Position numbers and translations under genes: made by a program
Part shown: piece after piece, positions 1 to 8,665 of the stretch
Numbering within the stretch: the first letter of the stretch is position 1
How the letters are laid out: every line of letters begins with the position of its first letter
NCBI RefSeq assembly: GCF_009765825.1
Contig: NZ_LMUR01000015.1
Span: forward strand, 528,798 to 592,797
Source: Granulicella sp. L60
Lineage (GTDB): Bacteria > Acidobacteriota > Terriglobia > Terriglobales > Acidobacteriaceae
Direction: 5' to 3'
DNA: 64,000 nt
The notes under the pieces: generated by a model
Database searches by the model: none
Seen by the model: only the letters and a program-made list of their open reading frames with translations
Told to the model about the DNA's origin: nothing

Positions 1-721
1 CATCCTCCTCCGCATAGTCGACCGTGATTGCGCCTAGGCTTCGCGCCATCTCTAGACGTTCGGGCAGACGATCAATCGCGATCACTCGAGCTGCACCAAG
101 CATGAACGCGCTGGCGATAGCGAACTGGCCGACGGGTCCACAGCCCCACACAGCGACGGTATCTCCCGGCTGGATCTGCGCATTCTCAGCTGCCATGTAT
201 CCAGTTGGAAAGATATCGGAGAGGAACAATACCTTCTCATCGGGAAGATCGCTCTCGATCTTCAATGGACCGACATTCGCAAAGGGAACACGTGCATACT
301 GCGCCTGGCCACCGGCGTAACCGCCCATCATATGCGAATAGCCGAACAGGCCTGAGCCCGAATATCCGTAAGCCGCTTCCATCAGGTGAGCATTGGGATT
401 GCTGTTGTCGCAGGCCGCCCAGATCTTCTTCTTGCAGAAGAGACAGTTCCCGCAGGCTATGGTGAACGGCACCACCACTCGATCGCCTCGACGCAGATTA
501 GTCACGTCTTTGCCGACTTCTTCGACAATTCCCATGAACTCGTGACCCAGGATGTCTCCTGACTCCATCGTGGGAATGAATCCGTCATACAGATGAAGAT
601 CTGAGCCGCAAATCGCAGTCCGGGTGATCTTGATGATCGCATCATGCGGATTTAGTAGCTGCGGATCTGCTACGGTGAGTGTTTCTACTTTGCTTTTTCC
701 CATCCAACAAACAGCTTTCAT
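1..721 (-). CDS. Zinc-dependent alcohol/formaldehyde dehydrogenase (3' end outside window)
   Basis: The open frame begins at an ATG at 721 behind a GGAGGA ribosome site and runs off the left edge, so at least 240 residues are visible. It reads as a medium-chain zinc dehydrogenase: the catalytic zinc region has [10 protein letters not shown] and [12 protein letters not shown], and a structural-zinc Cys cluster ([15 protein letters not shown]) follows. The start of the Rossmann NAD(P) fold shows as [11 protein letters not shown]. The shape, with an insertion around [16 protein letters not shown], resembles glutathione-independent formaldehyde dehydrogenase-like members, as does the pseudogene near 42.2 kb. 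Substrate is not determinable. The SRPBCC gene upstream lies in the same orientation about 50 bp away and may be co-transcribed. Confidence 0.9.
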   Translation of the reverse strand, partial: MKAVCWMGKSKVETLTVADPQLLNPHDAIIKITRTAICGSDLHLYDGFIPTMESGDILGHEFMGIVEEVGKDVTNLRRGDRVVVPFTIACGNCLFCKKKIWAACDNSNPNAHLMEAAYGYSGSGLFGYSHMMGGYAGGQAQYARVPFANVGPLKIESDLPDEKVLFLSDIFPTGYMAAENAQIQPGDTVAVWGCGPVGQFAIASAFMLGAARVIAIDRLPERLEMARSLGAITVDYAEED

Positions 722-770
722 GACTTCCTCCGGTTACGCGAACTGGAACTGCGTGGGCTTCGATTGCGGC

Positions 771-1409
771 TTAGTTCGAGCCTGGTGGCGTTGGGATCTT
801 CTCACCATAAGTGGACGCCTTTGTTTTTCCGATAAGGCCTCGATCGCCGTGAGGTTGTCCCTGGGTTCTTGGTATCTCTCCGGCCTCAGCGAGCGCTTTA
901 AAGTGCCGCAGATTTTCGATTACGGCTTGCTTTGGATTACGGCCCACGAAGGTCTCCCATGCGCTGGCGAGCTTCCCCATGCGGAACTCCTGCAGCACTG
1001 TCACCATGGTGCCGCGACCGCCTGAAGCCTCTTCAAAGATAACCTCGCCTGCATTGTCTGAATCACCCCCGGTTGATCGCCACGCGATCCGCTTACCCGG
1101 TTCGTCCGCTAAGATTTCTGAGTCCCATTCAATGGTCTTTCCGTCTGTTTCCATAACCCAATGGGAGGTCCGTTCACCAGTTTTGACGACCCGAGTGATC
1201 TGTTCTTGCCATGCGGGTGCCCGTTCGACGTTGCGCCAGATTGTGTAGAGGTCTTCAGGGGAGGCCTGAACCAAGGCCGAAGTCCTGACCCATAGCTTGC
1301 CATCTTTGTCTTCGGGAGGAGGCAGATAGCGCCCATTGAGAATCATGCCGGCTGCACCGGTAGTGGGTAATTCTTCAGCGTACGGCTTTTCCGTAAGGGC
1401 AGAGGACAT
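771..1409 (-). CDS. SRPBCC family protein (cyclase/dehydrase-like)
   Basis: A 212-residue protein with a START/Bet v 1-like (SRPBCC) fold pattern: VRTSALVQASPEDLYTIW opens the domain, followed by paired strands and a C-terminal helix (AVIENLRHFKALAEAG). Such proteins bind hydrophobic ligands, and the specific ligand here is unknown. The frame extends nine codons further upstream to 1436, but the ATG at 1409 has a well-placed AAGGAG and is preferred. It precedes the zinc dehydrogenase in the same direction, so co-expression is likely. The tail beyond the domain is polar and probably disordered. Confidence 0.85.
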   Translation of the reverse strand: MSSALTEKPYAEELPTTGAAGMILNGRYLPPPEDKDGKLWVRTSALVQASPEDLYTIWRNVERAPAWQEQITRVVKTGERTSHWVMETDGKTIEWDSEILADEPGKRIAWRSTGGDSDNAGEVIFEEASGGRGTMVTVLQEFRMGKLASAWETFVGRNPKQAVIENLRHFKALAEAGEIPRTQGQPHGDRGLIGKTKASTYGEKIPTPPGSN

Positions 1410-1531
1410 CGCAATCTCCTTTGCGTATCCGTACAACGCAATGTTTGGGTTTGTCTGGTGGCTTTCTCACAGACCTACTGACATAGACGCAGAAAGCTCG
1501 GTTCGCGTGGTCTGCCTCCGCAGACACAAAA

Positions 1532-1562
1532 CACCGAGGCCCCTGTTGAGTAGGCCTCGGTG
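1532..1562 (-). terminator. Rho-independent terminator after the SDR gene
   Basis: A perfect 10-bp stem (CACCGAGGCC / GGCCTCGGTG) with an 11-base loop lies just past the SDR stop codon. On the minus strand it is followed by TTTTGTGT. Confidence 0.75.
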
Positions 1563-1583
1563 ATCTTTGCTCTTAGCATCCCG

Positions 1584-2375
1584 TTACTTTTCCGAATTAG
1601 GCTTGGCCATCTTCTCGTGCATGGCACCCTTCACATTACCTGGCACAACGTTGGCTAGCGCACCTTCTAACTTCGTTTTGAAAGATGCGGCGTAGACATG
1701 ATCCTTGCCCGCCAGCAATGCTTCGACACCCTGATGAGCTACATCGCCAGGCTGACTCTCCGACTTACCATTCTGTCCGACCTCGGTATCGTCCATCCCT
1801 GCGCGATGGAAAAAATCGGTATCCGTCGGTCCGGGCTGCAGCGCGGTGACGGTGATACCCGTCTCTTTCAACTCGTAGCGCAAGCTGTGAGCGAAGGAAA
1901 GAACAAATGCTTTCGTTGCCGCATAGACAGCCTCTCGAGGTGCTACCATCTCGCCTGCGATCGAAGCGGTAAAGAGGATCTTTCCGGCATCAAGCTCTCT
2001 CATATGCCGTACAACGGCTTTGGCCAACTGTACCGTGCCGACGCAATTGAGTTCGACCATATTCAGCTCGGCATCCAGATCCGTTTCTGAAAATAGTCCG
2101 CCTACTCCGACGCCTGCGTTGATGCAGGCGATATCGAGTGGCCGACCGAGCGACTGTATCTGAGACCATAGCTGATCGACACCGTCTCGGGTGGCGAGAT
2201 CGGCATTTACTTCAATTACCTGATGTCCAATGCTGCGAATTTCTGCTGCGGCGGGAGCCAACCTGTCTCCTGCTGAAGCTATGATCACGTCATAACCTCT
2301 GCCTGCCAGCTCCTTCGCCAACCCGAAACCGATTCCGCTCGACGCGCCTGTAACTAATGCCAGCTTGTCATCCAT
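1584..2375 (-). CDS. Short-chain dehydrogenase/reductase (SDR)
   Basis: A 263-residue classical SDR. The NAD(P)-binding motif TGASSGIG is at residues 9-16, the NAG-like motif appears as INAGVGVGG, the catalytic serine as FTASIAGEM and the YxxxK pair as YAATK. The C-terminal part is longer than in the simplest SDRs and resembles DltE/YqjQ-type members. The substrate cannot be inferred. It starts at an ATG with a GGAGC site upstream and ends at a clear terminator, so it looks monocistronic. Confidence 0.92.
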   Translation of the reverse strand: MDDKLALVTGASSGIGFGLAKELAGRGYDVIIASAGDRLAPAAAEIRSIGHQVIEVNADLATRDGVDQLWSQIQSLGRPLDIACINAGVGVGGLFSETDLDAELNMVELNCVGTVQLAKAVVRHMRELDAGKILFTASIAGEMVAPREAVYAATKAFVLSFAHSLRYELKETGITVTALQPGPTDTDFFHRAGMDDTEVGQNGKSESQPGDVAHQGVEALLAGKDHVYAASFKTKLEGALANVVPGNVKGAMHEKMAKPNSEK

Positions 2376-2489
2376 GACCTTTGCTCCTGCAACTCAATGT
2401 GCGTGCGATCGTCCCACGCAGTCAGATGCAGACGCAACCGGACGCGATGGTCCGGTCCATGCGTGGTCATCACGAGCAAAGTCGAATAG

Positions 2490-2645
2490 TTAGATTCGTC
2501 CCCGTCCTCGTCCAAAGAGCAGGTAGATGACGACTAAGGCAAGGATCAGGCTGATGCCTCCCCCGCCGTAGTATCCAACGCCAGGTCCCATGTAGTACCC
2601 GCCGCCGCCGAAAAGAACTACTAAGAGAATGAGTATGAGAGGCAT
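2490..2645 (-). CDS. 51-residue glycine/hydrophobic membrane peptide (DUF3309-like)
   Basis: A small open frame of 51 codons: a hydrophobic N-terminal segment (MPLILILLVVLFGGGG), a Gly/Tyr-rich middle (YYMGPGVGYYGGGG), a second hydrophobic helix (ISLILALVVIYLLFG) and an arginine-rich tail (RGRGRI). This architecture is that of the small DUF3309-type proteins that are frequent near stress genes in soil bacteria. Function is unknown; it is probably a two-helix inner-membrane peptide. It sits divergently from the Mn-catalase gene. Confidence 0.7.
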   Translation of the reverse strand: MPLILILLVVLFGGGGYYMGPGVGYYGGGGISLILALVVIYLLFGRGRGRI

Positions 2646-2747
2646 AGGCGGAAGTCTAGCATCTGTTTCGAGTCAGTTCTCGCGCTGTTCGCGAGCGAGC
2701 ATCTTACATAGAGTACGCAGCACGTAAACCAAGACAGAGGCTTCCAA

Positions 2748-3623
2748 ATGTATCATCACGTCAAAAAGTTAATGTACACCGTAAATATCGGAAAGCCGGA
2801 CGTCCGGTTCGGCAATATGCTGCTCGAACAATTTGGTGGCGCCAACGGGGAGTTAGCCGCTGCGATGCAGTACACCATTCAGGGATGGAACTGTGTCGAC
2901 GACCTCGGTCGCCGCGATTTGTTGCTCGACATTGGAACCGAAGAGCTAAGTCACCTTGAGGTCGTGGGCGCTCTCATTCGAATGCACTTGAAGCCATTGA
3001 AGACGAATCGCGAGGCGGCCGAAGCTGATCCTCTAGTCACGATCGCAGGTGGCGGCGGTGTCAATCTGTTTGATTCCATGGGCAACGCATGGACGGCGAA
3101 CTATCTCAAGATCACGGGCGAGCTGGATGTGGACCTTCGCAGCAACATAGCGGCCGAAGCCCGGGCGAAGATTGTCTATGAGCGCCTGATCGACCACACC
3201 GACGATCCTGGCTCCATCGACACGCTCCAGTTCCTGATGACAAGAGAAATCACCCACATGAAAGCATTCCAGGCTGCGCTCGATAGCATGGAGAAACAGC
3301 CATTCTCGATTGGTATGCTGAAACCCACCCCGGGAATTGTGGACGAGTACTTCAATGGATCTACTGGAGATGGATCCGAGGGTGATACCGACATGCATGG
3401 ACCATGGACTTCATCATTTGGACTTCACCCCGTCGAGTCGCAGCTCGTAGGAGGAAAGGGTCTATCCGTCGGCAACATCAACGGAAAGATTGCTGGAGAA
3501 GATCGGGGCAAGCAGGACGATGCTCAGAAAGCGACAACCTCTCCGGGGGCTGAAGCGATTGGTAAGAAGAAGGCCGTCAACGGAAAGGATGGGAAGAGCA
3601 CCTCTCCGAAGAAGCGTTCCTGA
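2748..3623 (+). CDS. Manganese catalase
   Basis: A 291-residue member of the non-haem di-manganese catalase family, which dismutates hydrogen peroxide in the cytoplasm. The N terminus MYHHVKKLMYTVNIGKPD and the metal-binding helices (QFGGANGELAAAMQYTIQG and IGTEELSHLEVVGA) are highly typical; a second Glu/His pair is in MTREITHMKAF. The start has an AGAGG site. After about residue 245 a polar, Lys/Ser/Gly-rich tail (ending SPKKRS) replaces the usual short C terminus and is probably flexible. A strong terminator follows. It fits the stress-protein block around it. Confidence 0.95.
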   Translation: MYHHVKKLMYTVNIGKPDVRFGNMLLEQFGGANGELAAAMQYTIQGWNCVDDLGRRDLLLDIGTEELSHLEVVGALIRMHLKPLKTNREAAEADPLVTIAGGGGVNLFDSMGNAWTANYLKITGELDVDLRSNIAAEARAKIVYERLIDHTDDPGSIDTLQFLMTREITHMKAFQAALDSMEKQPFSIGMLKPTPGIVDEYFNGSTGDGSEGDTDMHGPWTSSFGLHPVESQLVGGKGLSVGNINGKIAGEDRGKQDDAQKATTSPGAEAIGKKKAVNGKDGKSTSPKKRS

Positions 3624-3650
3624 TCTGCAACATACGGCTAAATGTAGCGA

Positions 3651-3690
3651 AGGGCGATGGAGAGTGGTTGGTTCTTCCATCGTCCCTTTT
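3651..3690 (+). terminator. Rho-independent terminator after Mn-catalase
   Basis: An 11-bp stem (AGGGCGATGGA with TCCATCG-TCCCT, one bulge) is followed by TTTTCT. It lies between convergent genes and may act on both strands. Confidence 0.8.
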
Positions 3691-4195
3691 CTAACGTTCT
3701 TCGACAAACTCTTCCAGCATGGAAAGAATCTGATCTCGGTGGGCACGGTAAAAAGCCAGATTGTCCGGAGCTATCGATTCGCTTTCAGGTTCTCCTGGCC
3801 TTCTCAATGCGCGACTACGTGCGTCCCGGCGACCAGCCCGAACAAGCACTATAACTCCCAGCACGACTTCTCTCGGGCTCAAACCGCATTTCTCCAAAGA
3901 TGTGTGTTCTCGCGGATCCTGCGCGAGTTCGCGAACTAATTCATTCAACGAAGAATCCACCGCGCCCGTTGCTCTGACCATTGATCGCTCCGAGGCCTGA
4001 GTTGGAATCTTTCGCCTCATCCAGGACAGCCTTGTAGCGATTCAGGTAATCGTCCGTTAGTTTAAAGTTGCGAATTTCTCGCTCGTCCGTCGGGCTGAAG
4101 GATTGGGCCCGGGACGTGAGGGGGCAAAGAGCACACACACATGACAGTGCAAGCAGAATGGTTAGTTTGCTGGAAAGGAGCATCGACGACCCCAA
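3691..4195 (-). pseudogene. Small secreted protein, split by a +1 frameshift
   Basis: Two overlapping frames form one gene. The upstream frame (start 4195) encodes a signal peptide (LLALSCVCALCPLTSRA) and FSPTDEREIRNFKLTDDYLNRY. The downstream frame carries the conserved C-terminal pattern KCGLSPREVVLGVIVLVRAG and ends NLAFYRAHRDQILSMLEEF. Removing one base from the CCC run at 3965-3967 joins them smoothly (NGQSNGAVDSSLNELV). The joined product of about 150 residues matches a family of exported proteins of unknown function with an LSPRE motif. This is a pseudogene, or an intact gene with a sequencing error. Confidence 0.7.
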
Positions 4196-4441
4196 AAATT
4201 GAAGTTAGGTCGAACTGATGAGAAGTTATATTGATGTTCTGTTGTGGGCGTTCGGATCGATACCTGCAACCCGCACAGCGTGCAATTGATGGGACGCAGA
4301 CGCGTCTGAAATAGTTGTTACATTCAGTTAATGCCAGAGAGGGCGCGGAGCCAGAGTCGGTCCTGGCAATCGAACGCTCTTTCGTTCCGATAAATCGGCT
4401 AGCCGCGATGTTCCCGCAAATAAATCGGTTAGTGTCAAAGT

Positions 4442-5269
4442 CTATTTTGACTTCTCAAAGGGTTCCGATACCCACGTTGGGCTTGTCAGAACCATCGTCC
4501 ACCTCGGCCCTTTCTGGTAAAGCTCGCCTTCCATCTTCACGAATGTCGGTACCTCACCATCAATGACCCACAGCTTAACGTCAGCGGGCTGTTTACCGAT
4601 GACGGGCGCGACGACTCCAGATACTCCTCCGGGCTCGATATGAACGTTGAATCGATTGGAGCGGCGACTACCTCCTCCAACTCTTGCGCTGTCCGTACCA
4701 TCCGGTTTGATCGAGAGTTTGACGACGCGGGGCTTTGAGGCCACAGCAAGATATGAGGTCTTGAATTCGGTCGCCTTCGCTGGAAAGTTCTCGACCACCA
4801 TGGAGACCATTCCATTGACGAGATCGGATGGCAGGTCCATATGTTCAACCTTCAACTCGTCCTTCCCATCCTTCATCTCGCGCCAGGTGACCGCGCCAGC
4901 CGGAACGTCAACGGCCACGTCAACTGGCTCCGGGAAAGACGGCCCCTTTTGAATATGATGATCGCTTATAAGCTGAAAGACAGAACCCTGACGAAAGACA
5001 GTGCTTTCGTCGTCGATCGACCCATCCCGGAAACGGAAAACAAGGCGAGAATGTACTTTATCTCCTCGGATGACATTCACCTGATCACCAATCGCGATCA
5101 CACGTCCGTCGTTCGTCTTCAGCAACAGAAAGCCGTGTACTGAGCCCTGCTTATGGGTTGCCGGAATAGGATCCGAGAAGGCAGAGAGAGCCGTGATCCA
5201 AAGGACAATGAGCGCACAGGCCAGGGATCGGCCCGATGCAAGCAACTGCGATTGAGAAAGTGAGGACAT
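4442..5269 (-). CDS. Exported protein of unknown function
   Basis: A 275-residue protein with an N-terminal hydrophobic segment (LACALIVLWITALSAF) consistent with a signal peptide or anchor, then a mostly beta-stranded soluble part. It includes GFLLLKTNDGRVIAIGDQVNVI, which could form a small barrel, and a second sheet-rich half. There is no cysteine pair or recognisable catalytic motif. I do not recognise the family. Coding is supported by length, codon pattern and a signal peptide. No strong ribosome site precedes the ATG. Confidence 0.7.
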   Translation of the reverse strand: MSSLSQSQLLASGRSLACALIVLWITALSAFSDPIPATHKQGSVHGFLLLKTNDGRVIAIGDQVNVIRGDKVHSRLVFRFRDGSIDDESTVFRQGSVFQLISDHHIQKGPSFPEPVDVAVDVPAGAVTWREMKDGKDELKVEHMDLPSDLVNGMVSMVVENFPAKATEFKTSYLAVASKPRVVKLSIKPDGTDSARVGGGSRRSNRFNVHIEPGGVSGVVAPVIGKQPADVKLWVIDGEVPTFVKMEGELYQKGPRWTMVLTSPTWVSEPFEKSK

Positions 5270-5361
5270 GATTGAGTTAGGCAGCTGAGTAATAGCTAGA
5301 GAGTTGGATGGTAGCTAGAGATATGTCAGTTGCATGTAGTGACCTTAGACAGCTAAGCCAA

Positions 5362-5389
5362 AAGAGCCAGCCTCGAGAGGCCGACTCTT
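5362..5389 (-). terminator. Terminator after the YflT-like gene
   Basis: A 13-bp stem with two G-U pairs and a two-base loop lies 25 bp past the stop codon. It is followed by only a short T-run (TTGG) on the minus strand. Confidence 0.55.
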
Positions 5390-5413
5390 GAATTGCCTGG
5401 CGTTGGCGGTCAA

Positions 5414-6052
5414 TTAGTAGCGTGTTGTTACCTTCTCAACAACCACGGGCTCGTCATCGACGCGACCATCTACAACCTGATGTCCTTCCGAGATGTTTCC
5501 AAAGGTTCCGCGACCGCCTTTTGCATCTTCATTGCCCGCTTCGTTGGCGGAGGAGACATCGTGAGCGCCAGTGTCCTTCAGAGCTGCCTTGGCAGCATCG
5601 ATCTGCTCCGAGGTATCGCAATGAACCGAGAGGAGGGTTCCGCCATCCTTGACCGCACCCTCATAGCGCTTTGCTTCGTATTCCGGAATGCCAAGGCCCA
5701 CAAGCGCACCGACGATTCCGCCTACTGCTCCGCCAACCCCGAGGCCGGCGAGTGCTCCCATGATTGGACCCGCGGCGATGAGTGGGCCGACGCCGGGAAT
5801 AGCCAAAGCACCTATGCCCGCCAACAGGCCCAGGGTTCCACCGATAACACCACCTGTCGTGACCCCGGTCGCTGTGCCTTCGGGAGCCTTGGTGCTCTTT
5901 TCATGAGCGAAGGCGCGTGTGCTCTCATCATCGGGTAGAAGAACAGAGATCGATTCGTTGGTGAATCCCTTCGACAGAAGGTGATCCACTGCGGCCTCCG
6001 CGGTAGCGGGGGTCTTATAAATACCGAACACTGCAACGTGTTTACTTGACAT
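5414..6052 (-). CDS. General stress protein, YflT-like domain with glycine zipper
   Basis: A 212-residue protein. Residues 1-55 (HVAVFGIYKTPATAEAAVDHL) resemble the YflT/GSP17M general-stress domain, which recurs after the middle region (GGTLLSVHCDTSEQIDAAKAAL). Between them lies a long Gly/Ala membrane-active hairpin (TGGVIGGTLGLLAGIGALAI and GLGVGGAVGGIVGALVGLGI). It probably associates with the envelope under stress; the biochemical role is unknown. The ATG at 6052 has AGGAG six bases upstream. The BON-domain gene just upstream lies in the same orientation. Confidence 0.82.
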   Translation of the reverse strand: MSSKHVAVFGIYKTPATAEAAVDHLLSKGFTNESISVLLPDDESTRAFAHEKSTKAPEGTATGVTTGGVIGGTLGLLAGIGALAIPGVGPLIAAGPIMGALAGLGVGGAVGGIVGALVGLGIPEYEAKRYEGAVKDGGTLLSVHCDTSEQIDAAKAALKDTGAHDVSSANEAGNEDAKGGRGTFGNISEGHQVVDGRVDDEPVVVEKVTTRY

Positions 6053-6100
6053 GTGTAGCTCCTATGAAACTTTCGAATCCGGGGTTGATGAGCGCGCGGC

Positions 6101-6472
6101 TTATTGCTTGACCGTGAGCTGATTCGTGAGATTGTCGGCGGAGATCACCGCAGCCGCATCGGATGCGACCTGCTGCTTCTCTCGTTCTGATTTCACAGGC
6201 CCTTTTAAAGTGACCTTGCCATCGAGTGTGATGATCTTCACGTTGTGGGCGTACGTCGAAAGCTGTTTGTCTGCGATGATGGCTTTCCGTATCTTTGCTG
6301 TGGTCATGCGATCAGCGGTTGCATTCGATTGGTTATCGGCGTTTTGGCTCTGGTTCTTATTCTGTTGTGAGTTATCGGGTGCGGTCTGCTGAGCATGAGC
6401 AATTGAGACCGGTCCGAGAGCGCAAAGGACCAACACCGCGGCAGCGGTGGGTATCTTACTGAGATGTTTCAT
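6101..6472 (-). CDS. BON-domain periplasmic protein
   Basis: A 123-residue protein with signal peptide (IPTAAAVLVLCALGPVSIAHAQ), an Asn/Gln-rich linker and one BON domain (TTAKIRKAIIADKQLS through VKIITLDGKVTLKGPVKSE). BON domains are found in OsmY-type periplasmic stress proteins. The frame runs 16 codons further upstream to 6520, but the ATG at 6472 places the signal peptide correctly. It lies 48 bp upstream of the YflT-like gene, so the two are likely one envelope-stress operon. Confidence 0.88.
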   Translation of the reverse strand: MKHLSKIPTAAAVLVLCALGPVSIAHAQQTAPDNSQQNKNQSQNADNQSNATADRMTTAKIRKAIIADKQLSTYAHNVKIITLDGKVTLKGPVKSEREKQQVASDAAAVISADNLTNQLTVKQ

Positions 6473-6692
6473 GAGGAGCCTTTCGTCGGACGGATCGTCT
6501 GACCTACCGGGTTTACGCATCTAGCTTCCCGTATGTATTCATATAGTGTGACGGGAAGGACTGATGGCGAGTTGTCCTCTGTATTGACTATTACAAAGGG
6601 AACACAATGCAACGATGAGCGGGAAGGAGAATTCGTCTAATTGAAGGATGGGTGAGCTGACCCTCAACTTCGTGACTTTTTGAGTCTCAACT

Positions 6693-7472
6693 TCACATAT
6701 TCGGCGTTTGACTTTGCCAATGCCGTGGAGATCCAACCGGTAGCGAGATCCGAAAGATAGTCCCACTTCTGCCCGAATCGCAGCTACTTCGGTATTGGAT
6801 TGTTCCGCCATGACCTTGAACGATCTCTTTCACGATCCAAAGGCCGAGGCCGTTGCCTTCGACTTTGTTGCTCTTGAACGATTCGAATAGAGTCGGCCGC
6901 ATGTGCTCAGGTATGCCGATTCCATTGTCTGCGATTGTGATAGTAGCGACATTCCGGCGTAATGCCACTCGCACGAAGAGATTGCCTGAGTGTGGCAATG
7001 CATCGATAGCGTTCAATAATAAGTTTGTGAGAACCTGAAAGATCTCGCCCTTCTTAACCGCAACCAACGCGGTCTCCACCGATCGAGTCTGAAGGTTGAT
7101 TCGGTTCTTTGAAATTTGCTGGTCGTGGAGACGAAGGGCAGAAGTTGCCAACTCCACCAGATCAATCTCTTTGGCCTCTCCGTCCAGGCGAATGAAGCTT
7201 AGGCTTCTACTCGTGATCTCTCCCAGACCCCGTAACTGGCTGTCCGCCTCATCCAGATAGTCGATGCTCGGAGACGAAGGCTCAGCGAGGTTCCTGGACA
7301 GGAAAATAAGATTCGTGAGGGCTGCAAGACGATTATTGACCTCATGCATCGTTGCGCCAACCCACCTGCCCGCCAAGGCAAGTTGGTGATAGCGTCTGAG
7401 ATTTTCTTCGCAGGCTTTGAGCTTCTGACCTTCGTCCGCAAAGGATTCGCGATTGGAGGGGGGCGAGTGCAT
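6693..7472 (-). CDS. Sensor histidine kinase without a recognisable sensor domain
   Basis: A 259-residue soluble kinase. The phospho-acceptor region is GATMHEVNNRLAALTNL (His in an H-E-x-N-N context), followed by a HATPase domain with N box (LTNLLLNAIDALPHSG), G1 box (TIADNGIGIP) and G2 box (NGLGLWIVKEI). There is no transmembrane or PAS region, only about 35 residues before the H box, so it must receive input through a partner. The receiver gene at 7.6-7.9 kb lies upstream in the same direction and is the probable partner. The downstream paralogue at 10.4 kb has the same kinase core with two PAS domains. Confidence 0.88.
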   Translation of the reverse strand: MHSPPSNRESFADEGQKLKACEENLRRYHQLALAGRWVGATMHEVNNRLAALTNLIFLSRNLAEPSSPSIDYLDEADSQLRGLGEITSRSLSFIRLDGEAKEIDLVELATSALRLHDQQISKNRINLQTRSVETALVAVKKGEIFQVLTNLLLNAIDALPHSGNLFVRVALRRNVATITIADNGIGIPEHMRPTLFESFKSNKVEGNGLGLWIVKEIVQGHGGTIQYRSSCDSGRSGTIFRISLPVGSPRHWQSQTPNM

Positions 7473-7592
7473 GAGCTATCTGAGGAGATTGGATGTCTTA
7501 AGGTTGGCTAGGGGCGCAAACGCTAATGTTCACGTTACCACTTGCGTCAGCCAGTTGACACAACCAATCGGCCAGGAACGAAAATCAGGCTC

Positions 7593-7949
7593 TTAGCTTT
7601 GCGAGCAGGTCCGTAGGATGGACGGGTTGGAGAGTAGATCGAAGTGATAGCCCTGCTCCCGAGCTTCCTCAAGGAGATCCGCTGTCGAAGCCTTTCCAGA
7701 GAATAGCAAGACCTTGCATTGAGGCTGCGCTTTCCGGAAGTGAATCGCTAATTCAATTCCTGTCATTCCGGGCATCATGACATCGCTGATGAGGAGATCA
7801 GGAGTTGTGTCGTCACATGCGGCAATCGCCGTGTTTGGGTTATCGAAAGCGCTCGCCTTGAATCCTGCTTGATTCAAAATGATGGCGAGGGTGCGTGCAA
7901 TCACAGGTTCGTCATCGACAACAAAGACGACACGACTAGTATCTGGCAC
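7593..7949 (-). CDS. Stand-alone response-regulator receiver, C terminus frameshifted
   Basis: A CheY-like receiver of 118 residues as read. The acidic pocket (VVDDEP), phospho-acceptor Asp (LLISDVMMPGMTG) and Thr/Ser switch (VLLFSGKAS) are present. The expected Lys-Pro motif near the end is destroyed: the frame reads LLSNPSILRTCSQS. One missing base near 7626-7628 would restore SKPVHPTDLLAKLRA with a stop at 7585, closely matching the paralogue at 11.9 kb (AKPIHPTKL). As encoded, the invariant Lys is lost and signalling is probably impaired. No output domain, so it acts through protein contacts. Confidence 0.85.
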   Translation of the reverse strand: MPDTSRVVFVVDDEPVIARTLAIILNQAGFKASAFDNPNTAIAACDDTTPDLLISDVMMPGMTGIELAIHFRKAQPQCKVLLFSGKASTADLLEEAREQGYHFDLLSNPSILRTCSQS

Positions 7950-8120
7950 CCGACACCTCTTTCTGCTTCCTGGACCTTGCTGCCCAATAATTCCTCAGGA
8001 ATGGATATTAGCATTGGCTCTCGCTCCAGACGTGATGAGTCTTATATAGGAGACGAAATACTGTAGAGAAAAGATGCGTCGCACATCATCAGATGCTTGA
8101 CCAAGTGAGAGCTGGCGAGC

Positions 8121-8657
8121 TCACTGCTCCATTATCGCCGGATGGCTGGGACCTTGGACATCAGAAGAGCTGGTTTGCGACCTTGAGAGATAACGCTTCC
8201 ATTCATCACCTTCAGCGATAGTCTTGAGCAACGTGAAACGTTTGCGCATCAGGCCGGCTATATGTGGCACCAATACCCATTGGCCGATGAGATCCCCAAA
8301 CCATCCCCACTGCATAACGAAACGCAGTTCGTCCGATAGAAGGACGGTTCCATCGCCACGATCATTGAAATGATGATCATGTTCAAATCGGGCAAATCTT
8401 CCTGCGATCATGCGGTCTCGGAAGAACAGCAGAGGTTCGAAAAGTTCAATGAGGCTCTCGTGAAACTGGGGCAGACCCAACTGCCAGCCCTCCCATCGCA
8501 CGGTATCGCCTTCCACTACCAGACCCGAGGTGCGCCCTTTGACCGGATGCATCCCAAGTTCTCGCTCGACAATCTCAACGCTTGTGGACAATAGAAAACA
8601 ACGCTCCATTGGCGCACGAACCAGGATTTCTTCGCGTACGTGGTACTCCCGATTCAT
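8121..8657 (-). CDS. SRPBCC family protein (CoxG/polyketide-cyclase-like)
   Basis: A 178-residue Bet v 1-like protein beginning YHVREEILVRAPMERCFLL. The strand-rich core includes VKGRTSGLVVEGDTVRWEG, and a long C-terminal helix starts at VLVPHIAGLMRKRFTLLK. The frame stays open upstream to 8795 but that part overlaps the pyrophosphatase, so the ATG at 8657 (nine bases after the pyrophosphatase stop, AAAAGG site) is chosen. It is the last gene of the iron permease-ppa-SRPBCC operon. Ligand unknown. Confidence 0.8.
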   Translation of the reverse strand: MNREYHVREEILVRAPMERCFLLSTSVEIVERELGMHPVKGRTSGLVVEGDTVRWEGWQLGLPQFHESLIELFEPLLFFRDRMIAGRFARFEHDHHFNDRGDGTVLLSDELRFVMQWGWFGDLIGQWVLVPHIAGLMRKRFTLLKTIAEGDEWKRYLSRSQTSSSDVQGPSHPAIMEQ

Positions 8658-8665
8658 AGGCCTTT

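Noticed and set aside
5393..5938. 181-codon plus-strand open frame
   Set aside because: It is antisense to the YflT-like stress gene and has no ribosome site.
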